Source of the DNA: Rehmannia glutinosa
Taxonomy: Eukaryota; Streptophyta; Magnoliopsida; Lamiales; Orobanchaceae
NCBI GenBank assembly: GCA_016081115.2
Contig: JABTTQ020002181.1
Location: forward strand, 186,001 to 250,000
DNA: 64,000 nt
Reading direction: 5' to 3'
Within the stretch, counting starts at the first letter, position 1. Each line of letters begins with the position of its first letter. Shown here piece by piece: positions 46,932 through 57,990 of the stretch. A program made the translations under genes and the position numbers. The notes under the pieces were generated by a model. It did no database searches, was not told the DNA's origin, and saw nothing but the letters and a program-made list of their open reading frames with translations.

Positions 46932-47640
46932 ATAGGCATCCGGATCATTTTTTTCCTAGAACGAGGGGATTTGCATTTTGATGTTACTCAAATTGTCATC
47001 CTCACGTCCCCGATCACCCCTATTTCCGTGCTGACCTCTACTCGGATTGTAATTTTGCTCCCTGTTGGAATCAAAATCATCCATCTCATCTGCCCACTCC
47101 TCTAACTCGAAACTCCTAGGCCTCCGTACCTTAGTAGCAGGCTCCTCGATCGCGGCGCCTCTCTGGGATCCCCGTATGTCTTCAACATTAATTTCTTTAA
47201 CATGTTTGCAATCGCCTCCATATCTAAATTGTTGCCCAAATCTGCTGGTTGTGGTTTTTCTTTAGTCATAATTATATCGCTCCCTCACGTGTGTACGCTC
47301 GTGTATCACTCAACTCACAATCCCCAAGTACCCGCTCTTGTCATGATTATAAACTAATCAGACAGTCGCAAGTACGCCTTAACACACCATGAAAATTACC
47401 AAGCCAACAACATATCGTATTAAGGTGAAATTGAAGATTAGGGTTTATAATTCTGAATTTTCCAGAATTTTCGATTTTTTTTTGCACGCGGTTTACGATT
47501 CTTTACCCGCTGATTTTTCTGTGCAATTCGAATTTTTTTTTGTACCCTTTAAGAACTAGGGTTTATGAAAAATCTGGAAAATAACAAGAATTAAAGAACA
47601 AGGATAGACTTAACCCTGCTAGATGGCTCTGATTACCAAC

Positions 47641-48723
47641 TGATGTGAACCGCATCAACAACTGTGCATACGACCCAACAACAATATGTTGTTAACCCAA
47701 GATCGTCACTAGTTTGGTTAATTTGGTGGAAACCTCGACCCGTTGCTTAGCAAAGCAAGAACCTCGGTATACGAAGACGCCACAAGCAATTATGGATTAT
47801 TGCCTGATAAGTCGATAATTGCAACAAGAAACGTAAATCTTGAAGCACTTGGAGAAACACTCAATTTAGAGAGTAAAAGATTAATTGTATTGATAACTGC
47901 TTGAAAATAATAAGTGTTCACCCTTATAAAGGGTCCAAACCCTAACCTACCAAGAAAACAACTTAAAACTGAAAAGGAAACAAAAACAGAAAAATTCAAA
48001 AATCCGGTAAAAAGCACGGCCGTGCTTGAGAACACGGCCTGGCCGTGTTTCACACGTCGTCTTCCCACCCCACACGGTCGTGCCCAGGAAGCACGGCCAG
48101 GCCGTGTTCGCGAGGAAATTTCCGTACACGGCCGTGGACCAAAGCACAGCCATGCCGTGTTTTCCACGAACCCACGATCACATCTTCCTACACGGCCGTG
48201 CCCAGAAGCACGGCCAGGCCGTGTTCACGACGACGAGTCCGAACACGGCCGTGTAATTTAAGCACGGCCGGGCCGTGCTTTCCACGACGTCTGCCCCTTC
48301 GACTTCTTCAATATTTTTATCCCCTGCTTGTCCTAAACTCAAAATAACAACTCATGACGCGGCCTTAAAGGTTTATTTGGCCTCCAAAACACTAACATGA
48401 CTCAAAATAAGAACCAAACTACAACTAACTACGATAAACGAATACAACACCATCGAGCACTTGATTACAAGGTCTTCAAGAAGCTAAGTGGCTTGTATTC
48501 TTGGCATCCTTTACTTGCTCAGTCTGAGGTGGACTCTGGACCGTTGACGACGCTAATCAACTGGACCACCCGATCATCTTCCTCCTTCGGCAATGCACTC
48601 TCGGCCTCGTTCTAAATGACTTGAATCAGCCCATTTAGTGCATCCTTGAACTTCCTTGCCCATGCCCTCGTCACCGGACCAATTGGTACTGTTACCGGGT
48701 CTTTCGTCCATGGATTCTCATCA
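47641..48723 (-). repeat. 5' LTR of the gypsy element, with palindrome array
   Basis: This LTR is 1083 bases. The array at 48014-48290 has five units, better preserved than in the other LTR: CACGGCCGTG at or near 48015, 48072 (one change), 48127, 48190 and 48244, each followed 4-12 bases later by a CACGGCCNGGCCGTG-type palindrome (one copy changed). It is followed on the right by GTAAT. Confidence 0.92.
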
Positions 48724-48959
48724 GTAATTTCCCATGTCTTGAGGTTGTGTTTTGAAGCTTTTGATTTTTAGTTAGTAGCCAGTTTTATAGAGTTTATGAA
48801 GGTTCATAGTTCGTGTCTTTTCGTTCGATTTTTGCAACTACAATCTATTTTTTTTTTGGTTTTGGGCTGGTTTTTTGGTTGTTGTGTGATTTTCATCTCG
48901 GTTTGCACATTGGATTTTTTGTTGTTGCTTAGAACGATTGTATTTCAGTTGATTGTGGT

Positions 48960-49540
48960 AGTTTTGTTCATGTGTTTCTCTTTTTTCACTTGCTTATATT
49001 AGTTGTTAATATTGTTTGTTTAGTTTGTTCATGGTGCTTGTGGAATATTTAATACTTTGACTTCACTATAATTTTACTTTTTTATATCTATTTTTATTTG
49101 CATGCTTGTGTAATTGTGCAATTCTGCTTGTGAAGGTATTAAGATTTGCATGCGAAATGATCATCGTTTAGATTTTTTTAACAGAGCAACATTTGATTGT
49201 TTTTGGAGCCCTATGGAGTTTTATTTGCAGTGCGTTCGTTAACATTCATGTTGTCACTATTTGTTTTTATATGATTATGTATTTTGTTAGTATTGCTTGT
49301 TTAATTTTTGCATGTTGCTTGTGTTATAATGATTTTCTGCAAAATCGATTTTATTTCTTATTAATATTGATTCTTTTTTTGTTCTGCTTATGTACATCAA
49401 TAATTCTGCTTATGGACTTTTACAATTATGCATATGAAACTACACATGATTATATGTGGAAATATTCACGTGTACAAGAATATTTTATCTAGTAGTGTGT
49501 TGCTTATAATGTTTTCTATGTATGTATCTTTTTTTGTAGG
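48960..49540 (+). repeat. T-rich intron-like tract rich in TGCTTATG/TGCTTGTG words
   Basis: This stretch lies between the gypsy element and the first exon of the decayed gene, and ends in TTTTTTTGTAG, a good splice acceptor. TGCTTGTG, TTGCTTATA and related words recur about every 40-60 bases. The same vocabulary fills the intron at 57600-57990, which supports both belonging to one gene. Confidence 0.5.
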
Positions 49541-49970
49541 CGTGATTATTTTCTGATTTTTCAAAACAATGACTAAAGGAGACAACAAAAGAAAAGATTT
49601 GAGTAGTGAAGGCGATGGGTATCGACAAGATAAATCTATTGGGCAAAAGAGGCTAAAAAGTCAAGGAGTTGTGAGTAAAGGAAAGGGTAAGATTTCACAT
49701 CCAAGATAATCGACAAGGTCGTCACCAAGGTTGTTAGTTGATATCATTGAAAAAATGAAATCTGCTCAGAGGGCTGCCATTGTGGATATGGGTTTCGGGG
49801 GGTTGCTAGAGATGAGAATTAAAGAATTCCCCCCTCAGCTGGTATACTGGTTGGTGGAAAACTTTAATCCTGTTAGTTGTTAGCTGACATGGGCGAAGGG
49901 GAAATCGATCCACATCGATGTGAGTGATGTTGAGAGTGTTCTTGGATTCCCAAATGATCCGATTAAAATC

Positions 49971-50860
49971 TGTTAATGTTTTCATATTTGGTAAATTTGG
50001 TCTTTGAGCACAGTGCGAGTTTTTGTGTTGTAACCAAGTGATACAACACTGGTTGCACAAAATCTGGGGGGATTTTATGCCAGTTTTTTGTGTTTTGATA
50101 TTTGGCATGTTTTCTATTATATTCATGTTGCTGGTAATCTTGGATTGTTTAATCTTAATTGATTCAGTCATATTAAATGTCATTTATCCATCTTTAATCA
50201 CTTTCCTTGTGTACATGTTATTCACCCACACGGAAAGGATTTTGTTATGCTGATTTTCATTTTGTAGCATGAAACGTCTTCTAGAAATCAGGAAGTGGAT
50301 TTCTTTTTGAAGGATATAAAAGGTGAAGTCAGTCATTGAAGAAGATACACAGAAGAAATACATTGAGCTTACAAGTTCTTCTTCAAGAAAATCATTTGTT
50401 CACTTTTGTTATTCTTCTGGAGAAGGAGGTGAAGATCTAGGTGTGGATCGACTCAACCATTCAACGTTTTTGAAGTTAGAGGGATTCCAACAGACTTGAG
50501 TTTTTGGAAGAAACTGTCAGAGATTAGTTGAATACAAGAGTTGGTGAATTCATAAAGAGTGAGTCTTTATTTATTCGTAAATCTAGTTGTATTTGTAATA
50601 AACCGTGTTTTCCTAATAGTGGATTGTTTCTTCTCTGGGCGTGGCCTCGTGCATTAAGATTGAGGAATCTAAGCACGTTAAAAATCTGGGTGTTATTTCT
50701 ATTTCCCCTATGTGTATTTTAATTAGGTGTTATAACACTGTTTAACGTAACTAAACGATAAAGTGTTACAACACTTAAAATATTGACGTTATAACACTGC
50801 TTTTGAACATCCAGGATTTTTGAATTGATATATTGATTAATAGGGCAACATATTCTATTA
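49971..50860 (+). repeat. 5' LTR of copia element B
   Basis: This LTR is 890 bases. A TATA-like GGATATAAAAGG lies at about 50312. Palindromic GTGTTATAACAC / GTGTTACAACAC words lie at 50726-50800 and a split pair (GTGTTGTAACCAAGTGATACAACAC) near 50024. The following TGTCATCAATAGC is a possible degraded initiator-Met primer site. Confidence 0.9.
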
Positions 50861-51023
50861 ATTGTCATCAATAGCCTAACACTAATTCTTATTAGTGAGA
50901 TCATGTTTTATATTTGTTGCTAACATGTCCTATTTTTATGAAGAAAGTTCGGCTTCATGCCCTCAACTCCTTGACAGATCCTATTTTTCTTCCAAGAATA
51001 ACCCATAAATTGAGAGAATCAAT

Positions 51024-52390
51024 ATGTCGGACGAATCACTTACTCGTCTTATCAAAAGTTTTGAAAAATCTATGAAGCAAAAGAACAGAGAAGGAAATCC
51101 TCAAAGAAAAGCAAAAGGATTCAATGCAGAGAATGTGGTGGATTTGGACACATCCAAATTGAATGTGCTAACATTATCAAGAAAAATGGAAAATCCTTCA
51201 CAACCTCATGGATGATGAAGAACAAGAAGAAAACGAGGATGATGATGAAGATGATGGAAGCAATCATGTATCCTTCACATCAATGTCACTTAGAAAAACA
51301 AAAGAGGCTGACTGCTGCAAAGCGCACCCCAGTGCCAACTCCAGTGTTACAGCACCAGACAGGTATGAGTCAAATTTTCCATTTATTTTCTTAAACATCA
51401 ATTTTTTCTGTGCGAGAGGAGAGGATACATATGACTCTGATGATGAAAAGACCAATGAGACTGAATTAAGAATGGTATATCAAAAAATGTTCGATAAATA
51501 GGCAATGGTGTGTAAAGTGAACGAAGGACTGGAGAAAAAAGTTGTCGTCTTGACCGCTGAAAAAGACTCTTTGAAAGGAGAAGTAATAAAGCTTGAGAAG
51601 CTGGCCACTGAAAGGAACGATGAACTTGCTAAAGTAAGAGGGGAACTCAATTACACCTTGGCCTCTGTGAAAAAACAAAATACCAGGAAAGGTAAGCTTG
51701 ATGAAATTCTCTCTCAAAGGAAGGTTCATCAAGATCGTGCATGTATTGGTTTTGCCCCTAACAAAATAACAACTCATCATGATAGAAAATCTGAAACTAT
51801 TTTTGTAAAAGAAGGTAACCCCTTTTCTTCCACTGTCAAGAAAAACACCCGTTCTGTCCCTATTTGTCACTATTGTAATCGGGTTGGTCATATCAGACCT
51901 AAGTGTTTTCTCTTACAGAAGCACTTTATGTCACCTTATGTATTACAACACTAGCAAAGGATCACTCCAAGGGTTAATATTGATTTGTCTACAAAACCTA
52001 GGAAAGTCTGGATTAGAAATGATGATATAACTTGCTTTGTTATGCACACTTCTTTGGAAGCCAACGTTACTGATTCTTAGAATTTTGACAGTAGATGCTC
52101 TCGTCACATGACTATTGACCTACAAAAACTCAGTGTTTACAAAAATAATGAAAATGGTCTGGTCACTTTTGGTGATAGTGTTAAAGGAAAGGTTTTGGGA
52201 AAAGGGATGTTAAATATCGTAAGACTTCCCCATTTGAAAAATGTCCTATATGTTGAAGGCTTGAGATATTAGCTTCAGCCAGTTGTGTGATGATGATTTA
52301 TGTGTCAAATTCGATAAGAATGTTTGTACTGTCTTTGATAATTTTGACAATTGTATTTTGAAGGGAAATAGGTCCTCCGTTAACTGTTAT
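51024..52390 (+). pseudogene. Copia B gag (two CCHC knuckles, coiled coil) and protease
   Basis: A shifted frame at 51120-51170 gives CRECGGFGHIQIEC, a CX2CX4HX4C knuckle. 51505-51950 gives a Lys/Glu-rich coiled coil (LEKKVVVLTAEKDSLKGEV...) and a second knuckle, CHYCNRVGHIRPKC. At about 52085 the reading FDSRCSRHMT is the copia protease active-site region, with Arg in place of the usual Gly after D-S. It continues VTFGDSVKGKVLGKG and NVLYVEGL. A gag coiled coil is known in Sireviruses. Stops and shifts run throughout. Confidence 0.82.
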
Positions 52391-52435
52391 TTATTGCAAG
52401 AACAGCTCTAGTGTTACAACACCAAATGTCATAAC

Positions 52436-53914
52436 TGTTTGATAAATGGTTTTATCATGATTTTGATGATTTTGTTTTTATACCAAAACAATGTTTTTAA
52501 AGGTTGTCCAAATACTCCTAAATGATTTAAAATGGTTTTAAATATTTTTCGGAGTATTTCTTCAAGTATATTTTCGACAAAATTGGACAACACTTTTATA
52601 TGATTTTGTGTCAAGTGTTTTTATATCAAAACAATGTCCCTGAATGTTGTCCTAATACTCCCGACTGGTCTAAAATGTTTTTACTATTTTTTGGAGTATT
52701 TCGTGAAGTTTATTTTCGATATAAAATTGGACAACACTTATGTTTCAGGCTCGACCGGTCGCCTTATAGGGCAACCCGTACCTGTGTTGAGTTTTGGAAC
52801 AGAAAAGGGACGTAGGAAAACTTGGGCGACCTTGAGGTCGACGGTAAGGGCGACGTCGACCGACTAGGGCGACCGGTGCCTGGGAAGCCCCCTCAAGGTG
52901 CAGTCTTCTCTGTTTCACGTTTTAACTACCCCCAACCGGTCCAACATGAGGGCGATCGGTCGCATCCCCCTCCGACCGGTACCCCTGTGTAAAAATTGCA
53001 GACTTTTTAATTTCAACTTATCTCTGCGCGACCGGTCAAACCCCTTGTTTGACAGCAAACTATCCATTGAGTTTGCAGACAACTTTTCCTTAATTTGAGG
53101 GGTTGATTTCTAACAGCTCTTTTCTTCAATTGTCTTGGTATTTTTTACAGAATTCATGTCCCCAAGAGGAGCCTATCATGTACAAGACATCTTCTATAAA
53201 TAGAGGAAGAATTGAAGCAACACAAATATATAGAGAGAAAACTACAACACAACATGATACACTCAAGAATACACTTGTTCTTACATTATCTTATTTCTTG
53301 TTGTAATTTGCCTAGCTTTTCACTTTCACATCCTTGAGGTCTAGGCTATTCTTGATTACACTTGCACAAATTGTATAATTCATTATCGAGTTGTAATCTT
53401 GAATTTTTGGGTTATCATTCAACACAAGATATCCTTGTGAGTGTTCTTGTGGTAAGATCACACTTGGGTGATCTAGGTGTTAGGTGTAAGAAGATTGTGG
53501 TAATCTTCTTGTCGAGGTGTTGAAGAGTGTGGTGCTCTTCAAGGTTGAAGATTGTGGTAATCTTCACAAGGTGCCGTTGGAGATTGTGGTAATCTTCAAG
53601 AAGAGATTGTGGTAATCTCCAAAGGTGGTGTTGAAGAAGAGTGTGGTGCTCTTCAAGGTGTTGTAAGTTGAGTTTGTATTAATTTTGGTAATTAATAAAA
53701 TTCTTTTTCTTTTTGAAATCCATCCCGGATATACTGGGGTGGTAGAGGATTAGGCCCTAGGTGGGTTGAACCTTTATAAATCGACGTGTGTTGTTTACTT
53801 TCCGCACCTTTATTATTGTCTTTGAGCTTTCGGTTCGAAAAAGAGGGTAAAATCGAAAAGATGGAGATAATCTATTCACCCTCCCTCTAGATCGTAGCCG
53901 CTTGGACTTACAAT
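52436..53914 (+). mobile_element. Solo LTR C inserted in copia element B
   Basis: This unit is 1479 bases, starts TGTTTGATAAATGG and ends CTTGGACTTACA, flanked by the perfect 5-mer ATAAC (52431-52435 and 53915-53919). It contains a TATA box CTATAAATAGAGG near 53195 and a poly(A) signal AATAAA at 53694, so it reads plus. No gag or pol belongs to it. TG/CA ends, duplication and promoter show it is one LTR left after recombination. A GC-rich block with GACCGGTCG words lies at 52748-53035. Confidence 0.88.
53488..53654 (+). repeat. Array of six short hairpin units in solo LTR C
   Basis: Each unit is two complementary arms around the same loop GTGGT: 53488-53510, 53522-53540, 53546-53566, 53577-53599, 53603-53619 and 53636-53654. 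The arms are GAAGATT/AATCTTC, GAAGAGT/GCTCTTC, GGAGATT/AATCTTC or GAGATT/AATCTC, so changes in one arm are matched or wobble-compensated in the other. The array lies between the TATA box and the poly(A) signal, so it would be transcribed in the terminal redundant part of the RNA. Confidence 0.85.
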
Positions 53915-53931
53915 AACACTACTCTGAGTGA

Positions 53932-54536
53932 ATCTGAAATATGGCATCAGAAAATGGACCACTTGAATTTTGGTGGCATGCACAATCTGATCAAAATAGG
54001 AGCCGTAGTTGGAGTTCCTACATTGAATAAGAGAATCATTAGATATGTGAATGGAACTACTAAACTTGTTATATTCTATTCATCTGATGCTAACACTAAC
54101 TTGACTGGGTTTAGTGGTGTTTGATTTGGCAGGTGATGTCGATGACCGAAAGAGCACTACTGGAGGATGGTTCTACCTTGGTAACAATTTGGTTTCATGG
54201 TACAATAAGAAACAAAGTTTTGTATCTTTATCCACTGATGAGTCTGAATGTATAGCCCTAGAAAGCTTTTGTTCTCAAATATTGTGGATGAGACAAATAT
54301 TGACTGACTATGGAGTTGAAGAGAAAACTCTTAATGCTTATTGTGATAATTCAAGTGCTATAAATATTTCAAAAAACCTAGTGCAACATTCGAGAATAAA
54401 ATACATCTATATTCGATACCACTTCATTAGAGACTTGGTTGAGACTAAAACTTTGACCATTGATTTGTTACCACTGAGAAACAAATTGCTGACATTTTTA
54501 CCAAAACCCTGGATTTTCAAAGGTTTAATTCCCTGA
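53932..54536 (+). pseudogene. Copia B GAG-pre-integrase box joined to RNase H
   Basis: 53940-53990 reads IWHQKMDHLNFGGM, the box before integrase. Within about 30 bases the reading becomes IIRYVNGTTKLVIFYS, which belongs after RT, then VDDRKSTTGGWFYLGNNLVSW, SLSTDESECIAL, AYCDNSSAINISKN and HFIRDLVE, all RNase H. Integrase and the RT catalytic region have been removed by an internal deletion of roughly 2 kb. One frameshift lies near 54110. Confidence 0.85.
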
Positions 54537-55499
54537 AACAGTCCTTGGGTGTCTGTGCTCTCTGAGCAGTGTCAACTTTATTGTTGCAACACCATATGCA
54601 TCATTCTCTTTCTTGATGTGTTGCAACACATTTTGATCTTATTTCCTTTGCATTAGACATTGTGCATTGATAAGATCATTTCATTGGCTGATTTCTGTTT
54701 GTTGCTCTCTCAGTTGAGCACCCATTTGAGCTTACACTTGCCAAAAACAATTGTAGATCAATTTGCAAACAAAATGAATTTCCCAAAAGTGAAAGATGTA
54801 ATTTTTTTAAAGCCTTTGACGAAGAAAGCTGCCTATTCATTGAGTGTGAAAGCTATTCAATTGTTAACTGTTCCTTGCTCTTTTTATATGCTTGAATTAT
54901 GTTATGATCTTCTAAGAAAGAGTTACCCATGTTATGGAGCGAAATCTACCAACTGGCTAATGTTCATTTGCTATTTCCTTTCACTCATAAAATTTTTATA
55001 TAGGGAAAAATGATTTTGATCCATTGACTTTGTATGGTGGTATTTTTTAAAAAGATGGTACAACACTGGATTACAACACTCAAACTCCTGAAGCCCTTCT
55101 ATTTATGCCAGAAATAAACGCATCATTCTAGGCATCCTCCAGGATCATAATTTTTGGGCTTATGGAAAATATCTTCAAATTGATTAGATTGGAGCTTTAT
55201 TTATGGAAATGATGATTCTCCTAAATTTGTCTTTAATAAAAGGTGTTTTATATCAGTGTTATTTTTTGTCTTGATAAACTTTCTGATATTATGGAACCTC
55301 TCTCCCAAATATTTGAATTTCAAATTATAGCAGTTGGAAAGTTTTTCTTGGAAACTACCATAGTAGCCATTTGTCTCTCTCCAATTATGGAGGTTCATTC
55401 TCTCATCAATTTTGGTGAGGACTACAAACAAATTCTTGAAGGAGATTATTTTGACCAAAAAACACCCAAAGTTTGGTTGGCTTCATTTGTCTTTTTATC

Positions 55500-55998
55500 G
55501 TCAAAAAAGGGGGAGAGAAGAGATTCAAGTGAGGTGAGACTCAAGTAAGGAGGAGCGGGCCACGTCAAGTGACGAGTAAGGGGGAGAAGGCCACGTCAAG
55601 TGACGAGTAAGGGGGAACATATTGAGTCAAGTGATGTGAGACCCATTTGAGGGGGAGTCCGAAAAATCTAATGAATAGTAAGAAGATGATGCAGCTTCTG
55701 AGGGGAAGTATGATGAAGATGAGAAAGATGCAGATTCTGAGGGGGAGTCAAATGAAGAGAGTGGCTCTGATTAAAACTAGACTGCATGTTGATGTTTATC
55801 TTGTGTTTCTAGTTTCTAGTACTAGTGTTGAACTGATTCAATTTGACAAGTTGTTGAATGATTTTGAACTGTGTATGCATGATCTATCTTGAACTGTGCT
55901 AACTTGCAGGATATTGCCTTGAGTGTTGCATCACTCGTTTTTTCATTATGATATTATTCTGTAAAGTATGTTTTAACCAAAAGTGCCAAAGGGGGAGA
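55500..55998 (+). repeat. Repeated polypurine tracts before the 3' LTR of copia B
   Basis: GGGGGAG or GGGGGAA occurs near 55508, 55583, 55611, 55652, 55740 and 55991, the last being the normal polypurine tract (AAAGGGGGAGAT) next to the LTR. Two of the copies lie in a direct repeat with the words GGCCACGTCAAG and TGACGAGTAAG (55558-55615). Multiple polypurine tracts between RNase H and the 3' LTR are a known Sirevirus feature. Weak open frames at 54660-55013 and 55243-55548 may be env-like remnants. Confidence 0.75.
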
Positions 55999-55999
55999 T

Positions 56000-56891
56000 T
56001 GTTAATGTTTGCATGTTTGGCAAATTTGGTCTTTGTGAACAATGCGAGTTTTGGTGTTGTAACCAAGTGATGCAACACTGGTTGCACAGAATCTGGGCGG
56101 ATTTTATGCCAGATTTTATATTTTGATATTTGTCATATTTTCTATTATGTGCACGTTGTTGGTAATCTTTGATTATTTAATCTTAATTGATTCAGTCATA
56201 TTAAATGCCATTTATCCATCTTTAATCATTTTCCTTGTGTACATGTTATTCACCCACAAGGAAAGGTTTTTGTTATGCTGATTTTTCTTTTGTAGCATGG
56301 AACGTCTTCTAGAAATCAGGTGAAGAGGATTTGTTTTTGAAGGCTATAAAAGGCGAAGTAAGTCATTGAAGAAGATACACAAAAAAAATACATTGAGCTT
56401 ACAAGTTCTTCTTCAAGAAAATCATTTGTTCACTTATGTTATTCTTTAGGAGAAGAAGATAAAGATCTATGGTGTGGATCAACTCAACCATTCAAAGTTT
56501 TTGAAGTTGGAGGGATTAAAACAGAGTTGAGTTTTTGGAAGAAACTGTCAGAGATTGGTTGAATACAAGAGTTGGTGAATTCACAAAGAAGTAGTCTTTA
56601 TTTATTCGTAAATCCAGTTGTATTTGTAATAAACTGTGTTTTCCTAATAGTGGGTTGTTTCTTCTCTGGGCGTGGCCTCGTGCATTAAGATTGAGGAATC
56701 TAAGCACATTAAAAATCTTAGTGTTATTTCTGTTTCCGCTGTGTGTGTTTTAATTAGGTGTTATAACACTATTTAACGTAATTGAACGATAAAGTGTTAC
56801 AACACTTAAAACATTGATGTTATAACACTGCTTTTGAACATCTAGGATTTCTGAATTGATATATTGATTAATAGGTCAACAGATTCTATCA
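56000..56891 (+). repeat. 3' LTR of copia element B
   Basis: This LTR is 892 bases, closely similar to 49971-50860, and keeps the palindromic GTGTT/AACAC words at 56757-56830 and a TATA-like CTATAAAAGG near 56343. It ends TTCTATCA followed by the target duplication AAATC. Confidence 0.9.
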
Positions 56892-57599
56892 AAATCTAGA
56901 AAAAAATTAGATTAGATGGTGAGTGCCAGCTACTCGAACAGTGGAAAGGAATTTTTGCGAAGACCGGCAATAAAACTACAACTAGAGAGGTATGTGAGCA
57001 GTTGAGAGGTTGTGAAGACTACGACGATTGGTTTAAGAGACACTTTGCTGTCTTGATGGATTGTTTGGTGATTGGGAACAATCTTTGTGGATACGCAAGT
57101 CCACTTATAATGAAAAGTCTGGAGGATGTTAGTAGCATTCGTATATTGAACTGGTGTGAGTATACACTAAATACTCTGATTGCCAATAGATATAAATGGG
57201 AAACCGACCAGAAAATACAATTCAACGGTCCATTGCCATTTCTAGCAGTAAGTTAAATTTCATTTTAAGTTATTTTTTATAGTTATATGCGTAGTTTTAA
57301 TTGTTTTTTCTCCATTCATTACATGTTCTTTATATGGAAAAATTTGTTTTTTACAACCGTGATGTTCCTAGGAGGTTGTTGAGTCTATGGTTTTGGACTA
57401 CAAAGATTTTGAAGGATAGAACAATGAAAGAGTTAAATGTCGGCGGTTTGGGAAAGGGTTTTGTTGACAATCCACCACCACTAGAGGGCCAGGTTGAGGG
57501 TCCTCCATCCAGGATCTACAATGTGTTATGGAGAGACCTTCATTGAAGGCCAAGTTACCGTTAAGTAGTTTGAGCAATGAGGTAATCAATAACTGCAAA

Positions 57600-57990
57600 T
57601 TAAGTTGATATGATGCATATGTAATACTAATGTGATGCTTGTGTAATTTGTATATGTTGCTTATGTTAATTGTTTATGTGATGCTTATTTAGTTAATCTA
57701 TTTTTCTTTTGTAGTTTATATTTGCTGCTTATGTAGTATAAGTTTGGTGCATGTTAAATTCAATTATTTGTTTATGTATGGTTATTTGGATGCGTTTATC
57801 ATGTCAATTATGTTGCTTATGTCATGCATGTGTAGTTCAGATTTGTTGCTTTTGTAGTACAAGTTTGCTTTCTGTAACATTTAAAGTTTTGCTTATGTAA
57901 GGTTATTGTGTTGCTTATATAATGTTAATTTGTTGTTTATGTAGTTTAATAACAAATGGTTTATTGTATTCATAATGTTTTGTTTATATG
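57600..57990 (+). repeat. Intron tract of repeated TGCTTATG words
   Basis: TTGCTTATGT, GTTTATGTGATGCTTAT and related 10-mers recur about every 25-45 bases, with TAATT spacers, between the coding blocks ending near 57546 and starting after CAG at 57996. It is simple-sequence-like but not a clean tandem repeat. Confidence 0.6.

Larger units (their letters stand above)
41755..48723 (-). mobile_element. Ty3/gypsy retrotransposon with two similar LTRs
   Basis: The LTRs at 41755-42841 and 47641-48723 start TGATGTGAA and end TTCTCATCA (inverted TGATG/CATCA ends). The flanking 5-mers GTAAG and GTAAT differ by one base. On the minus strand a primer-site-like TTGGTAATCAGAGCC follows the 5' LTR. The gene order gag, CCHC knuckle, protease, RT, RNase H, integrase is that of Ty3/gypsy. 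The LTRs look alike along almost all their length, so insertion is relatively recent, but an RT deletion, stops and frameshifts make it defective. Confidence 0.93.
49971..56891 (+). mobile_element. Ty1/copia retrotransposon B, Sirevirus-like, internally deleted
   Basis: The LTRs at 49971-50860 and 56000-56891 start TGTTAATG and end TTCTATCA (TTCTATTA in the 5' copy). The target duplication AAATC lies at 49966-49970 and 56892-56896. Gag has two CCHC knuckles and a coiled coil; the protease is present; the integrase core and most of RT are missing, with the sequence jumping from the GAG-pre-integrase box to RNase H at about 54010. A long tail after RNase H holds repeated GGGGGAG tracts, a Sirevirus mark. 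Solo LTR C is inserted after the protease region. Without that insertion the element is about 5.4 kb. Confidence 0.9.

Noticed and set aside
47914..48347. Overlapping frames on both strands across the gypsy LTR palindromes
   Set aside because: Frames stay open because the repeated GC-rich palindromes lack stops; they are in a non-coding LTR.
48796..49492. Two hydrophobic frames that look like membrane proteins
   Set aside because: They are translations of a T-rich intron-like tract; no start context or homologous pattern.
53488..53654. Regularly spaced short repeats that could suggest a CRISPR array
   Set aside because: Units are hairpins of 17-23 bases with short, related spacers in a plant LTR; no unique spacers or cas genes.
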